Shown here: positions 6,299-12,930 of the stretch, piece by piece
Layout of the letters: every line of letters begins with the position of its first letter
Position numbering within the stretch: position 1 is the first letter of the stretch
DNA from: Treponema sp. UBA3662
GTDB lineage: Bacteria > Spirochaetota > Spirochaetia > Treponematales > Treponemataceae
Length of the DNA: 15,490 nt
Direction of reading: 5' to 3'
NCBI GenBank assembly: GCA_002373205.1
Contig: DFJV01000046.1
Location: 1-15,490 of the forward strand
Made by a program: the position numbers and the translations under genes
Notes under the pieces: generated by a model
What the model was told of the DNA's origin: nothing
The model's database searches: none
What the model saw: the letters and a program-made list of their open reading frames with translations, nothing else

Positions 6299-6967
6299 TT
6301 ACCTTCTGGCCTTTATCCTTCCGCTGATGAAGGAACCCAAAGCCTGTATAAGTTCAACCATGAGTATGATTACGATTACGGCTGCCGCAAGAACGCGGGT
6401 CTCAAAGCGCTGGTAACCGTAGCTGTTTGCAAGCTGGCCCAAACCACCGCCGCCAACAACACCGGCCATGGCTGAGTAGCCAATCAGGTTTATTACTGTA
6501 AGTGTAATTCCGTCCACAAGGGAAGGCAATGCTTCGGGAATCATCACTTTAAAAATTATCTGCCTGTTTGTGGAACCCATGCTTCTTGCAGCTTGTATTA
6601 CGCCAACATCCACTTCCTTTAGCGACGACTCGATTACGCGGGCAACAAAAGGTGCGGCGGCAATGCTTAGCGGAACAATCGTTGCTTTTGTTCCAATTGT
6701 CGTATGCACAATAAGGCGTGAAAGCGGGAACAAAAGAATAATCAGGATTATGAATGGAAAAGAGCGCACAATGTTTACAATGCGGCTAAGCACCTGGTTT
6801 AGTGCAGGCTTTGGAGCTATTCCGTTGAGAGGCTCACTTGTGCACAAAAGAATTCCAAGCGGGAATCCTAAAAGCACGGAAAATATTGTGGAAAACAAAA
6901 CCATAAGGGCTGTCTGCCCCGTTGCAATTCCCACAAGTCCAAATATTTCTTCCCAGCTTAACTTCAT
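6299..6967 (-). CDS. metI: Methionine ABC transporter permease MetI
   Basis: This 222-residue inner-membrane permease is the channel of the methionine importer. About five membrane segments are visible. The EAA-type loop QAARSMGSTNRQIIFKVMIP, the following EALPSLVDGITLT, and the glycine-rich SAMAGVVGGGGLG are characteristic of MetI. The N-terminal TALMVLFSTIFSVLLGFPLG and the arginine-rich end (SGRIKARR) also fit. Its ATG overlaps the metN stop by four bases (ATGA, 6964-6967), so the two are coupled. No terminator hairpin is seen after its stop, so transcripts could run on into the zinc-ribbon operon. Confidence 0.94.
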   Translation of the reverse strand: MKLSWEEIFGLVGIATGQTALMVLFSTIFSVLLGFPLGILLCTSEPLNGIAPKPALNQVLSRIVNIVRSFPFIILIILLFPLSRLIVHTTIGTKATIVPLSIAAAPFVARVIESSLKEVDVGVIQAARSMGSTNRQIIFKVMIPEALPSLVDGITLTVINLIGYSAMAGVVGGGGLGQLANSYGYQRFETRVLAAAVIVIILMVELIQALGSFISGRIKARR

Positions 6968-7977
6968 TTTTCTTCCTCCGCATCTTCCACAAGAATTCCC
7001 CTTTCCTTAAGGTATGCAAGTGCTTTCTGAACATTTTCCTGCGAACCTGTAATGTCGGTAATCATAGTGCCTATTTTTTTACCCGGCAGGTTTTGTATGC
7101 CGCCCGCACGTATGTTCAGATCTACGTCTATTTTTTTGCACAAATCGCTTAGCACTGGCCTGTCCGTGTCGCTGCCAACAAAATGCAGAATGTATTTGCC
7201 ACCGTCCTCTGACCAGCGCAAAATCTGCGGCTGAGCCTGAGTAATGCGGGAGATAAAATCCTTTGTAACGAGGGACTTTGGGCAAGTAAAAACATCGGAT
7301 ACGGTTCCCTGTTCCACAACGCGTCCGTCATCTACAACTGCAACAAGGCTGCATGCATCGCGGACAACTTCCATCTGGTGGGTAATCATAACCACCGTAA
7401 GGTTCATCTTTGCCTGAATCTGGCGGATAAGGTCAAGAATCGACTGTGTTGTCTGGGGGTCAAGGGCACTGGTAGCCTCATCGCAAAAGAGGATGTCCGG
7501 TTCCGTGGCAAGGGCACGGGCAATTGCAATGCGCTGCTTCTGACCACCGGAAAGCGTGCTTACCGGAGCATCTGCCCTGTCTGCAAGACCTACAAGGTTA
7601 AGCATTTCCTTTACGCGGGTCTCTATTTTGTCTTTCGGTGTATTGCAAATTTCAAGCGGGTAGGCAATGTTCTTTGCCGCAGTTCTGGAAGAAAACAAAT
7701 TGAAATTCTGGAAAATCATTCCGATTCTTCTGCGCTGGGCTATAAGTTCATTTTTGCCCAGGTTGTCCACCTGCTTTTCTCCGTAAAAAACACTTCCTGA
7801 ATCAGGCTTTTCCAAGAGGCTTATAAGGCGGACCAGAGTAGATTTTCCGGCACCGCTTTTTCCAATTATCCCAAAAATGGTATTGTCTGGAATTTCCAGC
7901 GAAATTCCGTTAACCGCATTCACAACGCCGTCTTTTGTGGAATAGGATTTTTTTAAATCATTTAGCTTTATCTGCAT
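6964..7977 (-). CDS. metN: Methionine ABC transporter ATP-binding protein MetN
   Basis: This 337-residue ATPase drives methionine import. Walker A is GKSGAGKS (39-46), the signature LSGGQKQR (142-149), and Walker B ILFCDE (162-167) followed by ATSALDP. The H-loop is in VVMITHQMEVV. After the nucleotide-binding domain there is a C-terminal extension of about 80 residues (from about 255) ending in EERGILVED-like sequence. This matches the NIL domain that senses intracellular methionine and causes trans-inhibition in MetN proteins. Length is typical for NIL-bearing MetN. The ATG at 7977 gives the normal N-terminus; the ribosome-binding site is weak (GGGG about 5 nt upstream). First gene of metNI. 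Confidence 0.95.
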   Translation of the reverse strand: MQIKLNDLKKSYSTKDGVVNAVNGISLEIPDNTIFGIIGKSGAGKSTLVRLISLLEKPDSGSVFYGEKQVDNLGKNELIAQRRRIGMIFQNFNLFSSRTAAKNIAYPLEICNTPKDKIETRVKEMLNLVGLADRADAPVSTLSGGQKQRIAIARALATEPDILFCDEATSALDPQTTQSILDLIRQIQAKMNLTVVMITHQMEVVRDACSLVAVVDDGRVVEQGTVSDVFTCPKSLVTKDFISRITQAQPQILRWSEDGGKYILHFVGSDTDRPVLSDLCKKIDVDLNIRAGGIQNLPGKKIGTMITDITGSQENVQKALAYLKERGILVEDAEEEK

Positions 7978-7997
7978 AAGACCCCGTACTTCCCTTA

Positions 7998-8003
7998 ATT
8001 ATA
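7998..8003 (-). promoter_or_regulatory. -10 box of the metNI promoter
   Basis: TATAAT on the - strand, 20 nt upstream of the metN ATG, predicting a very short leader of about 14 nt. A matching -35 box at normal spacing is not evident (CTAAAA at best). Poor -35 quality may indicate activator dependence, but that is inference. Confidence 0.5.
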
Positions 8004-8065
8004 ACTTTATGATAATTTTTTTTTAGTGCTTGTACAAGAGCCCATATTTTTACGAGGATTCAAGG

Positions 8066-8290
8066 ATGAAACTAAGTCGCGAAAGTTACAGAAAAATGAA
8101 CAAAGGCTACAATGCAATTTTTGACGGCCTGCAGGAAATTGAAGACATTAGCCCGGAAATAAGCATGGCCATGAACCAGGCCCTTAACATTCTGGATGCC
8201 TGCCTTGACGAAGTAAAAAAATGCATCGTTGACGACGAGCCGCCCAAGCCGGAGGTTAACACGTCTGGATTTTCAGTTATTGGCGGTTAA
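8066..8290 (+). CDS. Small helical protein of unknown function
   Basis: 74 residues, divergent from metN. The frame is open from TTG 8030, but ATG 8066 is preferred because GAGG at 8054-8057 is 8 nt upstream. The sequence is acidic and mostly helical: KLSRESYRKMNKGYNAIFDG, then a Glu/Asp-rich stretch with EISMAMNQALNILDACLDEV, ending in a proline-rich flexible tail and SGFSVIGG. There is no signal peptide, membrane segment or metal motif. I do not recognise the family. Codon use resembles the neighbours. Structured repeat copy B follows 37 nt after its stop. Confidence 0.7.
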   Translation: MKLSRESYRKMNKGYNAIFDGLQEIEDISPEISMAMNQALNILDACLDEVKKCIVDDEPPKPEVNTSGFSVIGG

Positions 8291-8326
8291 GAAACTTTTG
8301 CAAAAGAAAGCGCGGCAGGCACTGGA

Positions 8327-8385
8327 GGGGCCCGCCGAAGGCGGGTTGCGATAGCAATGGAGGGGGTTGGGCCCCCCGGAACCCC
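8327..8385 (+). repeat. Three-hairpin GC-rich intergenic element, copy B
   Basis: In sense orientation behind the 74-residue gene. Outer GGGG (8327-8330) pairs with CCCC (8382-8385). Stem 1 is CCCGCC-GAA-GGCGGG (8331-8345). Stem 2 is TTGC-GATA-GCAA (8346-8357). Stem 3 is GGGGG (8362-8366) with CCCCC (within 8372-8377). Shared flanks with copy C include TTTGCAAA upstream of the element and CGGAACCCCG at its end. The remainder of this 226-bp gap (8386-8481) shows only a weak 6-bp hairpin around 8429-8444. Confidence 0.72.
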
Positions 8386-8481
8386 GCAAGCGCCACAGTA
8401 TGGGCATGACTGGCAGCGGAGAAATTGGACGCTTGAAAAAGCAAGTGCCGCAAAAAATTAAAAAATTGATTTTTCCATCGG

Positions 8482-8510
8482 TTGCGGCAAAGGGGCTTTT
8501 TAACTATAAT
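8482..8510 (+). promoter_or_regulatory. Promoter of the polysaccharide operon, predicted leaderless
   Basis: TTGCGG (8482-8487), 17-bp spacer, perfect TATAAT (8505-8510). The ATG at 8517 begins 7 nt after the end of the -10 box, exactly where +1 is expected. There is no Shine-Dalgarno within 15 nt of the ATG; the nearest G-run (8492-8495) is over 20 nt away and upstream of the -10. Confidence 0.7.
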
Positions 8511-8516
8511 TAAAAT

Positions 8517-9542
8517 ATGCCTAATATAGATTTAGAAAACAAAACAATTCTCATAACAGGGGCGGCTGGATTCATCGGCTCGTTTTTGTGCAAGAAGCTG
8601 CTTACCTCATTTAAGAATATAAAAATCATCGGAGTTGACTGCATAAGCGACTATTACGATACTTCGCTAAAAGAAGAGCGGCTTAAAATGCTAAAGGAAT
8701 TTGGCAGCCAGTTTATTTTTGAAAAGAAGGACATCGCGGACAAGGCAGAACTCGAGCGCATTTTTGTCCAGTACAAGCCAGACTTAGTAGTTAACCTTGC
8801 GGCCCAAGCAGGTGTGCGATATTCAATTGACCACCCGGACAGCTACATACATTCAAATATTATTGGTTTTTACAATATCCTTGAATCTTGCAGAAATCAC
8901 CCGGTTGAGCATCTGGTCTTTGCCTCAAGTTCCAGTGTCTACGGCAGCAACAAGAAGGTTCCATATTCAACAGAAGACAAGGTTGACAATCCAGTTTCGC
9001 TATATGCCGCAACAAAAAAATCCAACGAACTTTTTGCACATGCATATTCAAAACTCTACGGCATTCCTTGCACGGGCCTGCGCTTTTTTACGGTTTACGG
9101 ACCAATGGGAAGGCCGGACATGGCATATTTTAAGTTTACAAACAAGCTTGTAAAGGGTGAGCCGATTCAGATTTACAACATGGGCGACATGTACCGCGAC
9201 TTTACCTATGTGGACGACATTGTTACCGGAATTACAAACATAATGCAAAAAACGCCTTGCCTTACGGAGGACGGGGCTGCCTACAAGGTATACAATATTG
9301 GCAACAGCAAGCCTTCCAGCCTGATGAAATTCGTGGAGATTCTTGAAAAGTGTCTGATGCGCGAAGGAATAATTTCTGAACCGGGAAAGAAGGAACTTTT
9401 GCCCATGCAGAGCGGTGATGTTTACCAGACCTATGCGGACGTAAGCGACCTTGAAAAGGACTTTGGCTTTAGGCCTTCAACCACGCTTGAAGAGGGGCTT
9501 GCAGAGTTTGCTAAGTGGTATAAGGGGTATTATAAAAGATGA
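8517..9542 (+). CDS. UDP-glucuronate 4-epimerase-like NAD-dependent sugar epimerase
   Basis: 341-residue cytoplasmic short-chain dehydrogenase/reductase of the extended type. The Rossmann motif is GAAGFIG (15-21). The active site is the Ser run before VYG (137-143) with Y163-x3-K167 (YAATK). Further signatures, NLAAQAGVRYSI, SLYAATKKSNELFAHAYS, LRFFTVYGPMGRPDMAYFKF and MYRDFTYVDDIV, are those of the UDP-GlcA/UDP-GalA 4-epimerases (CapI/LpsL-like), which convert UDP-glucuronate to UDP-galacturonate for capsule or O-antigen. Related UDP-GlcNAc 4-epimerases are a less likely alternative. It is the first gene of a five-gene operon and supplies the sugar donor. The stop overlaps the next start by 4 nt (ATGA at 9539-9542). 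Confidence 0.92.
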   Translation: MPNIDLENKTILITGAAGFIGSFLCKKLLTSFKNIKIIGVDCISDYYDTSLKEERLKMLKEFGSQFIFEKKDIADKAELERIFVQYKPDLVVNLAAQAGVRYSIDHPDSYIHSNIIGFYNILESCRNHPVEHLVFASSSSVYGSNKKVPYSTEDKVDNPVSLYAATKKSNELFAHAYSKLYGIPCTGLRFFTVYGPMGRPDMAYFKFTNKLVKGEPIQIYNMGDMYRDFTYVDDIVTGITNIMQKTPCLTEDGAAYKVYNIGNSKPSSLMKFVEILEKCLMREGIISEPGKKELLPMQSGDVYQTYADVSDLEKDFGFRPSTTLEEGLAEFAKWYKGYYKR

Positions 9543-10531
9543 AGTACGTATACGTATTGGTTTCTTCACCGGCAGACTTTTACTATGAACAGTGCCTTAT
9601 GTCCCTGACATCGCTTCGTTTTTATATGAAGGAAGCGGAAGTTTTTGTTCTTTGTGACCAGGGGACGGCAAATACATTCAGCGGAAAAAGAGCAGCCATC
9701 AAAGAGCTTGCAAAAATAATAAGCGTACCGTTTGAAGACACAGTTGGAAACACTGAACGCTCCAGGCTTATTAAAACGGCAATTCCAGACTACGTGCAGG
9801 GAGATTTTTTGTACATTGACTGCGACACAATAATCTGCTCTGACCTTAGTGCAATAGAAGAATTCCCTTATGAAATAGCAGGCGTACTTGATGCCCACGT
9901 CTATCTTGACGAGCACTTGCACAAACAGACTTTTGTAAAACGCGACAAAAAGCTGGGTTTTCACGGAACGGCAGCTCTTAACGGTAACATAAACGGAGGC
10001 CTTGTGCTTGCACGAGATACTCCTTATGCAAAGGAATTCTTTAAGGCATGGAACGAAGCATGGAAATATTCCGCCTACAAAAAGAATGACATGCATGACC
10101 AGAGTGCCCTAAACGAGGCAAATTACCGCACGCAGATGAAGGCACAGCTGCTTCCCGGTGAATGGAACTGCCAGCCCTGCCACGGAGGACTTGCCTTTTT
10201 AAAAGATGCAAAAATCATCCATTATTACTCATCGGAGATGACTGGCAAAAATTACCAGCCCTACTACAAGCTTGCGGACAAAAATCTTCAGCAGCGCATA
10301 AAGGACGAAGGAAAAATTCCGCAAGACATTCTGGAAATGATAAAGGATCCAAAGTTTCAGTTCAACAAAGTGCACATGCTTTCTGACAAAAGAATAATCA
10401 GCGTAATGCAGTCCCCCCTTTTGTTTACCATGGCAGACCTAAAAGCACACATACCCTTTTTGTTCAATTTTTTTGAGGCACAGGCATCCCTTATCCGCAG
10501 CATAGGAAAAAAAATCAAGGGTAAAAAATGA
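9539..10531 (+). CDS. GT8-like glycosyltransferase with DxD motif
   Basis: 330 residues, GT-A fold. The N-terminus MKYVYVLVSSPADFYYEQC, with the following SLTSLRFYM, is a standard nucleotide-sugar-binding opening. The metal-binding DxD is D-C-D (94-96) in FLYIDCDTII. The acceptor-side motif INGGLVLAR (151-159) matches the N-x-G-x-x-L motif of GT8-type enzymes. HYYSSEMTG near residue 230 is a possible second metal or phosphate contact. Residues after about 260 are basic with a hydrophobic patch and a KKIKGKK end, suggesting peripheral membrane contact. Donor and acceptor are unknown. Coupled by ATGA overlaps on both sides (9539-9542 and 10528-10531). Confidence 0.85.
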   Translation: MKYVYVLVSSPADFYYEQCLMSLTSLRFYMKEAEVFVLCDQGTANTFSGKRAAIKELAKIISVPFEDTVGNTERSRLIKTAIPDYVQGDFLYIDCDTIICSDLSAIEEFPYEIAGVLDAHVYLDEHLHKQTFVKRDKKLGFHGTAALNGNINGGLVLARDTPYAKEFFKAWNEAWKYSAYKKNDMHDQSALNEANYRTQMKAQLLPGEWNCQPCHGGLAFLKDAKIIHYYSSEMTGKNYQPYYKLADKNLQQRIKDEGKIPQDILEMIKDPKFQFNKVHMLSDKRIISVMQSPLLFTMADLKAHIPFLFNFFEAQASLIRSIGKKIKGKK

Positions 10532-11805
10532 GCATAAAAAGATATTCCCCGTCATTTCCACTTTTTATTTTTCTTGCAATGGTCATAATGGCTGTTACGG
10601 CCATGCTTTCTTTTAGTGCACATATTACCCCGCAAAAATGCGAGGAAAGCGGCACACCAGTTTTATACATAGACACCGAGGGCGGGAAAAAAATAAAGAC
10701 AAAGGAAAAATATGTCAAGGCAACATATTCCATTAATTATGGCGGGAAAAATCTTTCTGGCAGCTGCAAAATCCGGGGCAGGGGCAACACCACATGGAAA
10801 ACTAGGGAACTTTACAAAAAGCCCTACCTGTTAAAACTGGACAAAGCCTCGTCTCTTTTGGGACTCCCAGAAGCAGAAAAATGGGTTTTGATGGCAAACA
10901 CTGCGGACAAAACATCTCTGCGCAATGCATACGCCTATTACTTGGCAAAAAATGTTTGGAAGAGCGGGCTCTGGACACCGGATGCTAAATTCCTGGCTCT
11001 ATTTGTAAACGGACGCTACGAAGGCCTTTATGCGCTTACGGAAAAAATAGAAATTCGACAGAACAGACTTCCGCTTGATACAAAAGGAGGTTCATTTCTT
11101 TTTGAAGTGCGCTCGCCAAAAAGCAAGGCTTGGAATTTCAAAAGCAAGAAGGGGATTGCTTTTACAATAAAGGAACCCAACAATTTGGGCGACGAAGAGT
11201 ATAAAAAGCGGCAGGATTTTGTTCAGCAGGTGGAAGATATAATTTTTTCCGAAGACTTTGCAGACAAAGAAAAGGGCTGGCAAAAATATCTTGACCTTCA
11301 AAGTTTTGCCGACTGGTATTTGATAAATGAATTTACAAAAAATCATGACGCAAGGTTCCAGGCATCATGCTACCTTTATTATGATTCGGACACAAAAAAA
11401 ATCTACATGGGACCTATCTGGGACTTTGACATTTCATGCGGAAACATAAGCTATGACGGCTGTGAAAATCCAGAGGGCTTTTGGGTAAGAGAGCAAAGCC
11501 AATGGTTCAAGCGGCTCTTTGAAGACCCATTTTTTGCTGATTTTGTAAGGGAAAGGTGGAATTCAAAAAAAGAACTCATAAAAAAATCACCAGAATGGAT
11601 TCACAGCGCAGCGGAAGAAATTGAAGGCCCCATCATGATTAACGATTCCCTCTGGAAGAACATAGGACACCGCCAGTGGCCCCACGCACCCGGTTGGAAA
11701 AGGCGCAAGACTTTTGCCGCGGAAGTGAATTATTTTTCGGATTGGGTAGAAAAGCGTTTTGAATGGATGGACAAAGCCATAAATACAAGTGGGGTTCAAA
11801 AATGA
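10528..11805 (+). CDS. Membrane-anchored CotH kinase family protein
   Basis: 425 residues. A single N-terminal anchor (about 10-31) would place the rest outside the cytoplasm. The CotH-family domain follows: KIRGRGNTTW (81-90), KKPYLLKLDK, DKTSLRN (127-133), NGRYEGLYALTEKIEI, NEFTKNHDA (267-275), and IWDFDISCGN (297-306), whose Asp residues likely bind metal/ATP. Bacillus CotH phosphorylates spore-coat proteins. Here there is no hint of sporulation, and the gene sits between glycosyltransferase genes. Phosphorylation of a glycan or an envelope protein is a possible role, not shown. Length and motif order are normal. It overlaps both neighbours by four bases. Confidence 0.88.
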   Translation: MSIKRYSPSFPLFIFLAMVIMAVTAMLSFSAHITPQKCEESGTPVLYIDTEGGKKIKTKEKYVKATYSINYGGKNLSGSCKIRGRGNTTWKTRELYKKPYLLKLDKASSLLGLPEAEKWVLMANTADKTSLRNAYAYYLAKNVWKSGLWTPDAKFLALFVNGRYEGLYALTEKIEIRQNRLPLDTKGGSFLFEVRSPKSKAWNFKSKKGIAFTIKEPNNLGDEEYKKRQDFVQQVEDIIFSEDFADKEKGWQKYLDLQSFADWYLINEFTKNHDARFQASCYLYYDSDTKKIYMGPIWDFDISCGNISYDGCENPEGFWVREQSQWFKRLFEDPFFADFVRERWNSKKELIKKSPEWIHSAAEEIEGPIMINDSLWKNIGHRQWPHAPGWKRRKTFAAEVNYFSDWVEKRFEWMDKAINTSGVQK

Positions 11806-12926
11806 AATTGGCCATAGACTGCCGCATGAGCGGTAAGAGCGGAATAGGAACCTTTTTGGATAGCATAATACCCTTTTTTATTCTGAGCGGAACATCCATT
11901 TTGTTTTTGGGACTGCCGCAAAAAAAGCAGGAAGAAATAGAGCAAGGCATTTCTTCAGATGGCAAATCGGAAGGAAAGAATCTTAAATTCATTCCGTGTG
12001 GCATAAAAAACTTTTCGCTAAAGGAGATGCTTGCATTCCCCAGGGAAGTGCTGGATGAAATAAATTCCTGCGACGCATATTTTTCGCCCTACTGCAATGT
12101 CCCTGGACGCATTTTTTCCAGAGGAATAAAAATCCCGGTCTACACCACAATTCATGATGTAATTTTCCTGGACATGCCGGAGATTGCAGGAAAAGCAGGA
12201 ACTTTTATACGCAAGCAAATCTACAAACGCGCAATCCGCCTTAGCAAAGGAATTTTCACCGTATCTGAATTCAGCAGGGAACGCATAATAAAAAAACTGG
12301 GCTGCAAAAAAAAGCTTACGGTAGTCTACAACGGAGTTCCCCTGTATAACGAGGAAGAAAATTCAGCAGAAGGAAGTGAAAAAAGCAAGTCAATACTTTT
12401 TGTGGGCAACATAAAAAAGCACAAGGGCTTGGCAACGTTAATACCGGCATTCATAAAATTCCGCAACAGCTTATCTCTTACCGAAGAAGAAAAACCTCAG
12501 CTTCTTATTGTTGGCTCAAAGGAAAATTTTAGGACAGCAGATCTTGAACTTCAGGAATTGATTTCTTCCGCGGAAAAAAACAATATTGTCTTTACAGGAT
12601 TCCTTCCTGACGAAGAATTAAAGCAGCTTCTTGCATCCGCAAAGATTCTTGTTCAGCCTTCACTGTACGAAGGCTTTGGTATTCCCCCATTGCAGGCTCT
12701 TTATTCGGGAACAAAAGCAATAATTTCCGACATTCCTGTTTTTAAAGAAATTTATGCGGATCTTCCTGTTTGCTTTTTCAAGGCCGGAAACGTTGACGAT
12801 TTGGCACAAAAGCTGGCCTTGGTTTATTTTGATGATGCCCCGCTTCCAAATTTCAAAAAAACATATTCATATAAAAACACGGCAAATAAAATTCTTAATT
12901 CAATTTTAGAGGACATCAGAGGATAA
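11802..12926 (+). CDS. GT4-family glycosyltransferase
   Basis: 374 residues, GT-B fold. The start MKLAIDCRMSGKSGIGTFLD is typical for mannosyltransferase-like GT4 enzymes (glycine-rich GIGTF loop). YTTIHDVIFLD and GIFTVSEFSRERI occur mid-N-domain, then VVYNGVP at the domain junction. The C-domain has ILFVGNIKKHKGL (198-210) and the donor-binding SLYEGFGIPPLQAL (287-300) with the E-x7-E-like spacing. A longer frame starts at 11763, but ATG 11802 overlaps the CotH stop as ATGA, the same pattern as the two junctions upstream, and gives the family N-terminus. Probably transfers mannose or a related hexose to the growing polysaccharide. Confidence 0.92.
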   Translation: MKLAIDCRMSGKSGIGTFLDSIIPFFILSGTSILFLGLPQKKQEEIEQGISSDGKSEGKNLKFIPCGIKNFSLKEMLAFPREVLDEINSCDAYFSPYCNVPGRIFSRGIKIPVYTTIHDVIFLDMPEIAGKAGTFIRKQIYKRAIRLSKGIFTVSEFSRERIIKKLGCKKKLTVVYNGVPLYNEEENSAEGSEKSKSILFVGNIKKHKGLATLIPAFIKFRNSLSLTEEEKPQLLIVGSKENFRTADLELQELISSAEKNNIVFTGFLPDEELKQLLASAKILVQPSLYEGFGIPPLQALYSGTKAIISDIPVFKEIYADLPVCFFKAGNVDDLAQKLALVYFDDAPLPNFKKTYSYKNTANKILNSILEDIRG

Positions 12927-12930
12927 TCTT

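Noticed and set aside
8295..8306. CTTTTGCAAAAG palindrome as a terminator
   Set aside because: It is a loopless 12-bp palindrome without a T-tract; probably part of the flank of repeat copy B.
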